In this document: one piece after another, positions 1 through 11,174 of the stretch | Position numbering within the stretch: the stretch's first letter is position 1 | How the letters are laid out: each line of letters starts with the position of its first letter | Origin: Camillea tinctor | Taxonomy: Eukaryota; Ascomycota; Sordariomycetes; Xylariales; Xylariaceae | Assembly (NCBI GenBank): GCA_022578605.1 | Contig: MU394083.1 | Span: 360,529-424,528 of the forward strand | DNA length: 64,000 nucleotides | Reading direction: 5' to 3' | Position numbers and translations under genes: made by a program | Notes under the pieces: model-generated | Told to the model about the DNA's origin: nothing | The model's input: only the letters and a program-made list of their open reading frames with translations | Databases searched by the model: none

Positions 1-393
1 AGAGGTTGCGTTATGTTCTGGATTTTCTCCGTGTCTTGTCACCGATGCCAAGTTGGCGCACCCGATGATCACCTCTCTACTATGGACATAGGGAGGTGAG
101 GCGAGGTCTCGGCGCATTCAATTCATCCCATCGGCGGCTTGGCCACCGATCCCAGTCTATTTCTTCTACCATGGTTTAGTACACGATGGATGAGTATATA
201 TGGTATGACCGTGGTCCTTTATGCGTAGGCTGTCTATGTTGGATGTTATTTTTCTAGCCTTTATATCGCTCGATTCTCTTGCCTAGGGGTACCTCAAGAG
301 TAACTTGCTAGTTTTCGGTTCTCTTGTTACTGCTCCAAGTAGACTGATAAGTTAGGACTACATTGAAGCTTCTGAAATACTGGCCTCAGAGAC
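1..393. other. Upstream region of sulfate permease gene
   Basis: No coding sequence was recognised here. It is the 5' flank of the sulfate permease gene that starts at 394 and presumably contains its promoter and 5' UTR. No convincing TATA box or regulator site could be fixed by eye. Confidence 0.5.
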
Positions 394-2935
394 ATGACGA
401 GTAGTAACATCGGCCACGGCCTGGCTAAGGTCGTCGGCATCGACCCGGACTACCGCTCCCGTGTCGAACCTACTGAAGCACTTCAATCTGCTGCCAACGC
501 TTCTCTGCAGCAATCATCGGCGGATGCTTACTACGAGACAGAACCTACAGTCGTCGAGTACCTTTCAGAACACACGCCGACATGGCCTGGCGTCTGGAGG
601 TACATACGCAGTCTCTTCCCGTTCTTGGATTGGATCTTCCATTACAACTTGACATGGTTGACGGGAGATATCATCGCCGGTGTGACGGTCGGTTTCGTCG
701 TTATACCACAGGGGATGGCGTACGCGATATTAGCAGGCCTGCCCGCCGAGTACGGGCTGTACACGAGCTTTGTGGGTTTCATCCTGTACTTTGCGTTCGC
801 GACTTCAAAGGATATCACGATTGGTACTGTGGCGGTCATGTCGACTCTCGTTGGACGCATCGTCACACGTGTAACTGCTGAGCACCCAGAGCTCGCCCCG
901 CCAGATATTGCGCGGGCACTCTCCGTTATAACGGGCGCTGTGCTGCTCTTCATTGGACTCGTGCGCCTCGGATGGGTGGTCGAATTCATCCCTCTAGTGG
1001 CGATCACCTCTTTCATGACGGGCGCGGCTATCAACATTGTTGCCGGTCAGATGCCCAAGCTGATGGGAATCTCTGGGGTTAATACCCGCCAGGCTACGTA
1101 TCTGGTTATCATCAACACCTTGAGAGGGTTACCGCGCACCAAGATAGACGCCGCCATGGGCTTAACAGCACTATTCATGCTGTACCTTCTACGTTGGTTC
1201 TGCAACTTTATGGCGAACCGACAACAGAACCACAAGAAGCTTTGGTTCTTCCTCGGAACACTGCGTCTTGCCTTCGTCATCCTACTCTATACCTTAATTA
1301 GCTGGCTCGCGAATAGGGGCCTCACCGACCCGAAGAAAGCAAAATTTGAGATTCTGGGCAACGTCCCAAGTGGTATGATTCAACCCCCTTTTCTGAATGT
1401 TCAATTTGGTCCAACAAGCTGACGCTATATCTGTTTCGACCGTTAGGTTTCCAAGTCCACGGCGCTCCGACGATGAACACGTCGCTCCTCTCAGCCATTG
1501 CGCCGGACCTGCCGACGACCATCATCGTCGCTATCATCGAGCACATTGCTATATCCAAGTCATTCGGACGGGTGAACAACTACCGCATCGACCCCTCGCA
1601 GGAGCTCCTCGCCATCGGCTTCACCAACGTGCTGGGCCCATTCCTCGGCGCCTACCCAGCCACCGGTTCGTTCTCGCGCACAGCCATCAAGTCCAAGGCC
1701 GGCGTGCGCACGCCTCTCGCGGGTATCTGGACCGCGGTGATGGTCATCCTGGCACTGTACGCGCTAACCAAGGTCTTCTTCTACATCCCGATGAGCAGCC
1801 TGTCGGGGCTCATCATCCACGCGGTCGGCGACCTCATCACGCCGCCCGACGTCGTCTACAAGTTCTGGCAGATCTCGCCGCTGGAGGTGGTCCTCTTCTT
1901 CGCCGGCGTCATCATCATGGTGTTCACCGACATCGAGACGGGCATCTACTTCAGTGTGTGCGCGTCGGCCGCGCTGCTGCTCGTGCGCATCGCCAAGGCG
2001 CGCGGCAGCTTCGTTGGCGCCGTCGACGTCTACCGCGCCGGCGGCCGGAGCGCGGGCGCGGACACGGACAGCGCCTCCTCCGCCGTCGTACCCCGACGGC
2101 CGGCCTTCCTCCCCCTCGACAACGGCGACGGGTCGAACCCGAACATCGACATCCGCTCGCCGTACCCGGGCGTCTTTATCTACCGCTTCAACGAGGGCCT
2201 GAACTACACCAACGTGGGGCACTACATGGACGACCTGGTCGCGTACATCCAAGCGCACACGCGGCGCACGACGCCCGACAACTTCCAAAAGATCGGCGTA
2301 AGCACACACTTTCTGTCCTTTCTTCCCCTTTAAAAAAAAAAAAAAAAAAAAGTTACTAACCCCCCACCCCACAGGACCGACCCTGGAACGACCCGGGCCC
2401 CCGCCGCGGCGCGGCCCCCGCCCGCGAGGACTTCCGCCCCGTGCTGCGGGCGCTGATCTTCGACCTGTCGGCCGTGAACAACGTGGACGTGACGTCGGTG
2501 CAGGGGCTGATCGACACGCGGACGCAGCTGGGGCACCACACGGCGCCCGACGCGGCGGAGTGGCACTTCGCGTGCGTGCACAACCGCTGGACGCGGCGCG
2601 CGCTGGCCTCGGCCGGCTTCGGGTTCCCCGCCAAGATAGAGGACGGATGGAGACCGGTTCTAGCCGTCGCGCCGGAGAAGAGGATGGGGGTGGTGAAGGG
2701 TGAGAAGGACGGCGAGGAGCGGGTTGGGGTGAAGGACGTGGAGGCTGGGCTGGACGATGGGGATAGGATTTCGTCGTCGTCGGGGCCGGAGAGGGCGAGG
2801 GATGCGGGCGCCGCCGGGGGTAGGCTTGCCGCAGTGCGGGGGGTCAACCGGCCGTTCTTCCATATCGACGTGGCGGGTGCTGTTGAGAACGTGCTGGAGA
2901 ACTTGGAGGGCCGAGTTGGCCGGGAAAAGGCCTAA
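394..2935 (+). CDS. Sulfate permease (SulP family, STAS domain)
   Basis: Proton-coupled sulfate uptake transporter of the plasma membrane, of the fungal SulP family that includes Neurospora CYS-14 and Aspergillus SB. Proposed exons are 394-1372, 1447-2297 and 2375-2935, giving 796 residues in one frame. Intron 1 (74 bp) starts GTATGA and ends TTAG; intron 2 (77 bp) starts GTAAGC, contains a run of about 20 A and a TACTAAC branch site, and ends ACAG. The SulP signature lies at about residues 91-110 (GVTVGFVVIPQGMAYA), followed by many hydrophobic helices, including SFSRTAIKSKAG in exon 2. The C-terminal STAS domain (about 560-740) is split by intron 2; exon 3 supplies LIFDLSAVNNVDVTSVQGL. Exon 3 is very GC-rich. 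The start is the first ATG of the conserved frame. Sulfur regulation is usual in the family but was not seen in the sequence. Confidence 0.93.
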
Positions 2936-3233
2936 TGATACCAGGCAGTTGGTGATATACTGCCAAGATTCCTTTAAAGGAGATTCGGAATGTAAATACC
3001 CTCGAGAATGACGGTGCTGGGGACTAGTCTTCTGAGTCCTAGCTGTCTCTACTTATAGAAGTTATTATAACTTATGGTTTATTTATAACATCTGAAATGC
3101 ATCGTTGTGTTGTGATAACTTCTCAAATAGGAGGCATCTGATGTCCACTATTCACAACAACCTACCTAGGTACCTAAAAATGGTATACATACCAGACTAC
3201 CGATAGAGTCTGATGTATCTTATTCAGGGCTAC

Positions 3234-6200
3234 TTATGAAGTGCATTCCATCCTATGCTTTTTCCAATCCTTCTTCTGGCATTCTGCTGAGCAATACATT
3301 GCCTCCTTGCACCTCGAGCACTTTAGTAGCTTCTCACCATTCTTACCCTCTGTCGCATTGCAATTACGGCACTTGTCTGCGAGTAGGTTCTCTACCCCTC
3401 CCTGTAACCCCAAGAGCTGAGTATCGAGAATGTCCTCTATGAATGGAACTGAGAACGTAAGGCTGATTGCCGCGCGGACCATGTATTTGGAAGCTTCGTC
3501 CCACTCTGGTATGTTCATGAATTGTTCCGGCAGCTGGCCATTACTGCATGTGCACATGAACTGCTCCCCAGGGTGCCAGCTGAGTGGGATCGTGGCACCT
3601 GGTTTCTTGTATTCGCAGTCGGACCCGTGACTCCATGTACGACAGCGTTCTGCGAAGGCCGGTAGTACTTTCTTCCAAAGAATAAGTTCTTCGTCGTTTA
3701 CGTTGATCGAGCAGAATTGTAATTCGCGTAAGATCAGCAGGAAATCCCCAATCTCACCAGACTCAACTAGCTTTTGTGTGAGAGGCAAAACTGCAGCGTC
3801 TAATACTACTGACCCTGCGGCTCCATCAATACGAATTGCTCGAACGAATATGATGATCTGATTGCCGTCCTCGGGATGACTTAGCGTGAAGAGCCCTGTG
3901 GTACCTCCCTGAAGTCCTGAAGAAAGCATAAACATGGTGAAAAGGGACTCCTTGAAATTTAGTCGTAGTGATGTAGAGATGCCCTCATCGCCCTGGGCGG
4001 ATTTACGAAGTTGACGCTCTCGAAGAGAGTATTGGTGAGAGGCTAATGTAACAAGCCATTGGTTAGCCTTTTTATCGCGGTCATCGACGCTCAAGATAGG
4101 CAGCGTATCTAGGTTGACATGGTTGCCATTGTATAGGATGGGCTGGGATTGCTCATCAATCGTGATGGGATATACGAATGACGATAATGACTCTGAGGCG
4201 ATAGGGTCCGCGAGTGGCGCGATAACCTCAATGTAACTCGATTTGCGTGCGACCCGGGTTTTCGTCTGATCTTTCGAAACCGGTATGGGGAAATATACAG
4301 CACAAACTAAAAGATCCTTGCCAAATACGATATCGATAGACGATGGCAACGACTGTCGTAGTTCTATCGGAGCCTTCTCAGTGAGTAATGCTTTAGAGCC
4401 ATCTGATAGGAAATCCACATGACCGCAAAGGGTCTTGATTTCGCCGTCTTCAAAATGCGCGGAAATCGATGTTTTCGATACATCATCCCGGTCAGTGTCC
4501 CGAGGGGAAATCGGATGGCTTTTAGCACATATTGCTGGGTATCCAGACATCCCTGGCATGTACTTTGTGAAGAATACGTTTTCCTTATCTAGAAGAGCTG
4601 TTGAATAAACCGAGAGTGCGGGTTGTATATGTCTGAATTTAGCTATGCTTGAAACGGTAGGCTGAACATTTAATCCAATTTGGGTGTCTTTGGGATTTGA
4701 TGCCAAGAGGGCGTTCGTTGGTGCGTAGATTGATACGACCATGGGAGATTTTCCCTGCCAACCTCGCGGATCAGGCCGAATAGATACGGAGAATGAATCG
4801 GAAGAGCTGACACCTGATGTTTCAATGTCTCCAAATGCCACATGCATGCTAGAATAGTAATTCTCCCAATCGGGCGACTTCAAGGAGACATTGAGAGTCG
4901 GCGCAGTGATCTTGCTAGGTTTCGTGCTGTACAAGTGCTCAATATTCTTCCGTGGGACGATAATTGTAACACATAGAAGATCGGGAATACTTTTCCATGC
5001 GTCAAAGCAACCCATGCGAGTGTTTGGCCGGGTCACAACCGGGAGCCATTTCTGGCTATACACACCTTGTAAGTGAAGCTGGACGCCCATTTCTTGACCG
5101 AATTGGCTATTTAATGATGCAGGATTGGTGCCACCTAATCTATTGAGGCGGTCCAGCTCGTCCCAGAATGAGGACCAGTCGGTAGAGATATTCCTCTGCA
5201 CACATTTCATGAGCGCTGCAAAACTCCCTCGATGGTATACTGGAAAGGTAGTGCTACGAAGCTTTTGGACGATTTCTTCGCGAGATAAGGCGAGAAGACT
5301 AGCACTATCTTCATTTTCAAACATTTGAAGATAAATCCGGAAAATCGTGCTAGCTAACTCGGATGCTTGAGCTGTGATAACTCTAGGGGCGCGATGGTTT
5401 TGTGGGAAATGCTTAGCCAACCTCCATGCTACTCGCGAATGGGCTTGCTGTTTCTGTTGACTTGAAAACACGGCATTAATTAGGAGTTCGTCCACACTCG
5501 AGATTGAAGTCGTGTTGGTCCAATAGTCAACTGGGGCTAGACCGATGAGTAGCGACACTGTCGGAGCATGGCCACAGAGGAGATCTCTGAACTGATCCTT
5601 GCGTGTTTTTGACGATTTCAGTAGAGTTTCCGTATATAGGATAGATCTTGCTGAATTTTTTAGGAGGGGACTAGAAGCAACTAGTATATTGAGTGCTCCC
5701 AAGTGGTCGATAAGATTGGACGTATCAACTATATCGAAGCTTGTTGGCGCGGAGTGTTTGCCTCCATAGGACTCTAAATCGAGAATAAGGGGCGATGCAT
5801 CTAATCCGCGCCGATAAATATTGGCCGCACTACCGCCTTCGACCGAGCTACACTGTAACACATAGCTGAAGCACAGTGCATCTGCGACGACGAATCTTAG
5901 TGATACAAAGGCTTTGGACATGTCCTGAAAAGCTGATGTCCACGTTCGAAACTGGACCTTTGCGGCATCAATCACTCTCCAAACACCATCCTTGTCTGAG
6001 TCAGGACTGAGTGGAGAGGCTGGTGCAAGTCGAGCAAAGGCTGTAGCGAGATGAAATCCTAGGATAGGATCGGTGGCATAATGTAGATAAAGGTTTTGAG
6101 AAAGAGTTGCGGCAAACAATGGATTTGGTAGAGGTAACGGCTGTGCTGTGAATGTGCCATGTTCCCAGAAGTGTTTGTAGGCCTGGGCGACTACTTCTCT

Positions 6201-6978
6201 CGCTGCTACGGAAAGGGGAGCAGCAGACCGCAGGCCAGTGAGCATGTCTACAGGTTCGCCGTCTCCGTGAGTATTTTGGAGGAATTCGCGTGTATTCTGC
6301 AAATGCTTCGTGAATTGGGCTGGGGTGCAGTCCGGTGCTCCGTATTTGGACCAAACCTCTTTCACAAGGTCGAGGGAACCTCCATCGCAAAAGTTAATAA
6401 TCGACCCATAAGCACCTTGTTTCCAATCTCGAAGGCTGTTGGAAAGCCCCAGTAGTTTCGCTGCTTGGTCTTTCACCATACGTTTTGATCCTTCGCTGAT
6501 ATAGAGGTGGAAGTATATGTCCCACGCATCATCTGCGCTGACTCCGTCTATTATGAGGGTCAAGAGGAGAATGTTCCTTGCTGCCAACGGTGAGTTGAAA
6601 GAAGCTCGACTGGGGGTTATAAAAGCTCACCAAGTATAGATGGCTCGGCATCGCAACAGGTAATATCTAACCTTCGGGATGCTATATATGAGTATGCGTT
6701 AGTGAGGCGGGTATGTAGCTATGTAGGAGTTCAGAGTCTCCTGTTTGAATATTGGTGCAGAAGCATGTATGAATGGGAGCTTAAGCCTCGTTTAGGAGTT
6801 ACTCACGGAAACCTCGCTCTGTATACGCAGTGTACAGAATATTGCGGACATCACCGCACCCTAGAAGCAGAATATCGGCATCTGATCCCTGAGGTAGTCC
6901 TCTCGTCAGGCTTACAGCAGGCGTGTTGCCCAACGGGTAGAATTGGGAGATGTAGGGCACAATAGCTGGGGTGAACAT
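3234..6978 (-). CDS. DUF4470 / MYND zinc-finger protein
   Basis: Large fungal MYND-finger protein of unknown role; MYND fingers are protein-protein interaction modules. Proposed exons (minus strand) are 6978-6807, 6681-6631 and 6580-3234, giving 1189 residues. Intron 1 (125 bp) has a GTGAGT donor and CTAAC branch; intron 2 is only 50 bp (GTGAGC...GGCAG). The join rebuilds an N-terminal DUF4470 domain at about residues 10-110: FYPLGNTPAVSLTRG and GCGDVRNILYTAY in exon 1, a CC-containing segment in exon 2, ARNILLLTLI at the start of exon 3. The extreme C-terminus (about 1145-1187) is a complete C6HC-type MYND finger with Cys pairs CRNC, CSRC, CSAEC and a final HRMEC. The middle about 1000 residues have no recognised fold. 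The start is the first ATG in frame with DUF4470; an unseen upstream exon cannot be excluded. It is transcribed toward the 3' end of the permease gene. Confidence 0.85.
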
Positions 6979-8735
6979 TTTGGCTCCTATTGGGATGAAC
7001 GCCTGACCATGAGATGGGAGGTAGGTGGGCAAGTATAGGTAAACTATGTTGTGGTTGTGCGTAAATCCAACTTCATCATCGGCAAACGGTAGAGTGAGTA
7101 GTTGATGATGAACCCCTAACCTAACTCATCAGATACCACCTGGGTTAGGGTTATTCTCAACTGTAGTCTGCGACTAGAGACGGGATGAAAGATCAAAGAT
7201 GTTGATGACAGAGATCAAGCATGAATATCATGTGTAGAATGAAAGACTGATGTTTTGTTTTGTAGTTAGCTTATATAGATCTAAGCTGTAATAAGTTGAG
7301 AGTCAAAAGTTGGGAATCACGGAAGACGAGGCAGGAAGATGAGAGAGGAAGATGAGGGGAGCAAAAAGTTGGCCAGTGCCAGGATATGTAGAAAAGTAAG
7401 GGGGAACACTTGATGCCAACTGCTAAAATACTCGATTTCTCTACCCAGGTGCCAGACAGCAGATAACAAACTCGTTGGGCTACTATGGATGACAACATAT
7501 ACCTGACAACACTAACCTACCAGCTACCTATTAATGCCCGAATTTAGCTACCTAACCTAGGTACATACTTACAATCTTCATCATGCACATAGCCGTATGA
7601 CCTCCAGAGCCGAATATAAAAAAAATGATTGCAATCGGTTTAATTAATATAAAAATGGTGACGACGACAATACCAATTCTTATTTTTTTTTTCATCCTAT
7701 AAAGTAGACGACAGTAGGAAAAAGAAAAGGCGTTCCAGCGCTGATAAATTTTGCAGCATCGGACGCGTTCAACGCCTATGAAAGAAAAGTGAAAAAGCAC
7801 AACCTGAAATAAAGAAACCCCCTTTCCCTCCCTTGAACCTTGCCCCCTGAAATACCATACAGAAAAGAAATCCCATCGACCCTCCAACCACGTCCTTACA
7901 CCCGAAAGGCTAAACGAAAGAACAAGAGAAATATTTCGTAGTCAAATGAACGCATTTTAGAAACTGTTCATGATAACAGTTTTCTTTCTTTCCTTCTTTT
8001 TTTCTCCTTTTCCCTCATCGTGTCCCTTTCATCCCATCCTCGTCCTCATCCTGCGTTTGTATCGTATCGTACATCCGTTTCAGCATGACCCATTAAAGAG
8101 TTTGGTTTTTATGTTTTTCTCCCCCTTTTCCTCTCCTCCACTCTTCTTTCTCCATTCTTCCTTATAAGTTGATCTTCTCTTGCTTCTTTTTTTCCGGAGT
8201 AGAACAAGAATATGAAGAAGCAACGAAGTACGGAAAAGAGAGAGAGAGAGTGTGTGTGTGTGTGTGAGTAGAAGAGAGAGAAAATATGAGGGAAAAAATG
8301 ATAAAAACCTTCGCAACCCCCACGCCGGGCTCGGAAAACATCGTCAAAGTTCAGTTCATATCGGTTAATTACGCCCCGGCGTGAGCCTCATCAAGTATCT
8401 CCAATAAAAAAACAAGCCAACAAGTATCCCATCCCTGCGCCTCCCCCTTTTGACTCCCAATTCCCTCTAGTATAACGAAGAAAAAGTAAAGGGAGCAAGG
8501 CAAAATAAGAAACACCAGACCGAAACCGAGCGAACGACCATCTAGGAAAAAACAGCAGCGAGAGCTAGTGATTAAGTAGAGAGAATTTGCAAATGGCAAA
8601 TTAGCTTATATGTAGATAGGTAGGCGTGGGTAGGAAGGTAGGTTAGGTAGGTATGTGGTTGTTATTTTTTTCACTTGATTATTATATACCTCCCCATTCC
8701 CTTCCTCTCTCTTTCTTTTTCTCATCGTCTCTTGC
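6979..8735. other. Intergenic region, pyrimidine/purine-biased
   Basis: About 1.75 kb between the 5' end of the MYND gene and the 3' end of the Ace2-like gene, both on the minus strand. It is marked by purine/pyrimidine strand bias and a GA/TG microsatellite. It probably holds the MYND promoter and the 3' UTR of the Ace2-like gene. Short open frames here have no recognisable domain and low-complexity composition. Confidence 0.5.
8235..8266. repeat. (GA)n(TG)n microsatellite
   Basis: A run of GA dinucleotides passes directly into TG dinucleotides, followed by further GA-rich sequence. It lies in the likely 3' UTR or downstream flank of the Ace2-like gene. Confidence 0.85.
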
Positions 8736-11174
8736 TCAAGTGGTGCTGAACAGGAAATCGTCGCTGGTCGCGAACATGCTGACGTCGGAAAAGGCCTCGT
8801 CGACAAACTTGCCGTCCGAGCCCAGCATCAGCATGCTCGAGTCGTTGGTGAACTGCAGCAGGATGTCGTCGTCGGCGGCGGCGGCGCCGTTGTCGCTGTC
8901 GAGGCTGCTCAGGTGCGCCGGCACCGCCTCCACGTCGAAGTACCGCGTCGTCGGCGGCGGGGACGACGACTGCGAGAGCTCCGGCGGCTCCGCGTAGTGG
9001 CTCGCGATGCTCTTCGCCGGCGACGCCGGGTGCGACGATGCGATCGCTTCCGGGTGCAGCGACATGTGCGACAGCTGCGACACGTATGAGTGCACGCTGC
9101 CGGCGGAGGGGGACGGCGCGCCCAGCGAGGGCTCCGTGGTCGCGAGGGAGGGCATGGGCGCCGACGACGAGACGAGCCCGTGCAGGCTGCTCGGGTTCAT
9201 GGTGGTGCCGCCGAGCGACACGTCCATGATGTCGTCGAGCATGTCGAACTCGTTGTCCATATTCTCGGGCGAGTTGACCGCCGAGCTGTCCGAGTAGCCC
9301 GACTGCGACGACGCCGATGACGTCGACTTGTTCTTCTTGCGCGTGCGCGTCGACTTCTCCTTGCGCTCGTCCATGTCGGGTCGGTGCTTGCGCGGGCGCC
9401 CACGCTTCACTACCTTCCGGACTACGCCGTCGAACGCGCCGATGCACATGCCGCGCTGCTTATGCCTGGTGAGAGCGTCGTGGCGCGCGAAGCTGTTGCC
9501 GCACTCGCAGGGATACGGCTTAATGCCGGTGTGGATCTTTGCATGACGCTTGAGGTCGTGCTGGCGGACGAAGCATTTCTGGCACGTGGGGCACTTGTAC
9601 TGTCTGTCGTTCAGGTGAGTCTGCACGTGAGACTTAATGTTCTCTTTCCGGCCAAACTTCTTGTTGCAGTCCTCGAAAGTGCAGACCCACTTGTTGTCGC
9701 GCGGGTCTGGTCCTTGGATGTACTGTTGGATGTCATCGAGGGTAATACCCGTGGTAGTCTTGGTCTTCTCAATATCGATACTGGCAATGCTGGCGGCGCT
9801 GGCAAGGCTGGCTATCGATTCATTGCGGCGGTGGTGATGAGGGGAACACCGACGTGACGATTTTCCTTCTTTCTCTGTCGAGGGGGCTTCGTCACTAGTG
9901 GTCGACTCAGGGCCGACACTGGATAGCCTATGTTCAGACTTGTAATCAAAGGGCCCCCGAAACTCGATCAGGCTGGAGGTAGCAGGGGACGGGTGGTGCG
10001 AGTAGTCTGATGCTGCGCTCATCGGGTGTGAAGACCCGTGAAGGTTATCAAAGGAAGTATCGATTCGGAGACCCTCGTGAACGTTACCCACGTTCATGAA
10101 GTCGGATGAAGTAGCCGATACTGGTGGGTCATAGGCCCCGGTTGCAGGCATCGTGTTGGCTCTGTGGGGGCTAGGCATCATGGCCTGAGCTTCGGCAGCT
10201 TGCCGCATCTCATCAAAGGTTGTCCGGGGTCGCCGGCTGGCCGATGGTCTCGCCGGCTTTACGGTTTCTTCAGCCGACTCATCATATCCTTCGGTAAACC
10301 GTTGCGGACGCTGACTGTGCTTAATGGTTCTGTTATGGGGTGTATCTCCGGGGGTAAGTGGGAAATAGTCTAGGAACATGTTAGTCATTGATTGGCAATG
10401 GCGTCCTGGGGACCGAGCCTCACCTGTTCCATCTTGTCTAGTGGGCGTGAGTGGTCTCTGCGGTTCTTCGACACTCATATTTTCAAACTTGCTGACTCGA
10501 TCCAAAATTCCATTGCTAATCCTTCTAGAGCTTCTGCGGCTGCTTGAACTCTCGCCCTCGGAGATCCATCCCGTGGTTCCGTTAGGGCTGTCGTGGAAGT
10601 TCATGAAAGTTGGTGTGGATAAAGTGCTGGAAGGGAAAATGTCGAAGTCCGAAGACGCCATATTGCTGGAGAAGCTCTCCTGATTCTTCTTCACCATGAC
10701 TTCCATGGGTGAGTTGTACATGTCAAAGTTAATATGCATGTTTTGGTGAGGCGGAAGGCCATCGAAACATTGTCCATCAAAATTGGACATCTGGGGTGTC
10801 CCCAAGGGGGACACAAGATAGTTCTCGTCGTTTGCCAAGTTCGCGTACGCGTGCTGCGGGCCCGGGCGTGCTATGCGTTGCTGCTGCGCTTCTCGCAGCA
10901 CATGCTGTGGTGTATTTGCTAATCCTGTATTGTTAGTAGGGGTACTTACCATGTTAAACTCCTGCCGTATTGCGTGTTGCCGGGTGTCCAGGCTCATGCC
11001 TCTCCGGTGGGACATCCGGGCTCGTTGGTGTTGCTGTTGTTGGAATTGGTGTCGTTGGTGCTGGGGCAGGTTGTTGGCGATCTTTATCGTGTCGAAGGCC
11101 GTCGGTGTCGAATTTTGGCGTCGGTGTTGACGTTGTCGGGCCTGAAGACCGCTCGCTGACGGATTGGACAGCAT
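8736..11174 (-). CDS. ace2: Ace2/Swi5-like C2H2 transcription factor
   Basis: DNA-binding regulator of the Ace2/Swi5 family; in fungi these control cell separation, conidiation, pigment and virulence traits. One open frame of 812 residues. Three adjacent C2H2 fingers lie at about 494-574: WVCTFEDCNKKFGRKENIKS, YKCPTCQKCFVRQHDLKRH and a shortened third finger YPCECGNSFARHDALTRH. They are preceded by LDDIQQYIQGPDPRDNKW and followed by GMCIGAFDGVV and a basic AT-hook-like KRGRPRK, the layout known from Ace2/Swi5 of filamentous fungi. The N-terminal half is Gln/His/Ser/Pro-rich and disordered; the C-terminus is acidic and Ser-rich, a likely activation region. The start is the first ATG of the frame. 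A 45-nt segment at 10949-10905 has all marks of an intron but is in frame (separate entry). Confidence 0.88.
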   Translation of the reverse strand: MLSNPSASGLQARQRQHRRQNSTPTAFDTIKIANNLPQHQRHQFQQQQHQRARMSHRRGMSLDTRQHAIRQEFNMVSTPTNNTGLANTPQHVLREAQQQRIARPGPQHAYANLANDENYLVSPLGTPQMSNFDGQCFDGLPPHQNMHINFDMYNSPMEVMVKKNQESFSSNMASSDFDIFPSSTLSTPTFMNFHDSPNGTTGWISEGESSSSRRSSRRISNGILDRVSKFENMSVEEPQRPLTPTRQDGTGEARSPGRHCQSMTNMFLDYFPLTPGDTPHNRTIKHSQRPQRFTEGYDESAEETVKPARPSASRRPRTTFDEMRQAAEAQAMMPSPHRANTMPATGAYDPPVSATSSDFMNVGNVHEGLRIDTSFDNLHGSSHPMSAASDYSHHPSPATSSLIEFRGPFDYKSEHRLSSVGPESTTSDEAPSTEKEGKSSRRCSPHHHRRNESIASLASAASIASIDIEKTKTTTGITLDDIQQYIQGPDPRDNKWVCTFEDCNKKFGRKENIKSHVQTHLNDRQYKCPTCQKCFVRQHDLKRHAKIHTGIKPYPCECGNSFARHDALTRHKQRGMCIGAFDGVVRKVVKRGRPRKHRPDMDERKEKSTRTRKKNKSTSSASSQSGYSDSSAVNSPENMDNEFDMLDDIMDVSLGGTTMNPSSLHGLVSSSAPMPSLATTEPSLGAPSPSAGSVHSYVSQLSHMSLHPEAIASSHPASPAKSIASHYAEPPELSQSSSPPPTTRYFDVEAVPAHLSSLDSDNGAAAADDDILLQFTNDSSMLMLGSDGKFVDEAFSDVSMFATSDDFLFSTT
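10905..10949 (-). other. Candidate in-frame intron (exitron) in ace2-like gene
   Basis: Within the reading frame the minus strand has GTAAGT at 10949, a perfect CTACTAAC branch sequence about 25 nt before the 3' end, and CACAG ending at 10905. The segment is 45 nt, a multiple of three without stop codons, so both spliced and retained forms keep the frame (797 or 812 residues). It lies about 75 residues into the protein, well before the zinc fingers. It may be a normal short intron or an alternatively spliced one. Confidence 0.6.

Noticed and set aside
1397..2359. Alternative 320-codon frame inside the sulfate permease
   Set aside because: A shadow frame; the SulP protein reads through in another frame with good introns.
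7120..7150. TTAGGG-like pieces as an internal telomere repeat
   Set aside because: Only single CCTAAC/TTAGGG units are present, not a tandem array.
8722..9447. Long GC-rich open frames opposite and beside the Ace2-like gene
   Set aside because: Arg/Ala/His-rich shadow frames of a GC-rich coding region.
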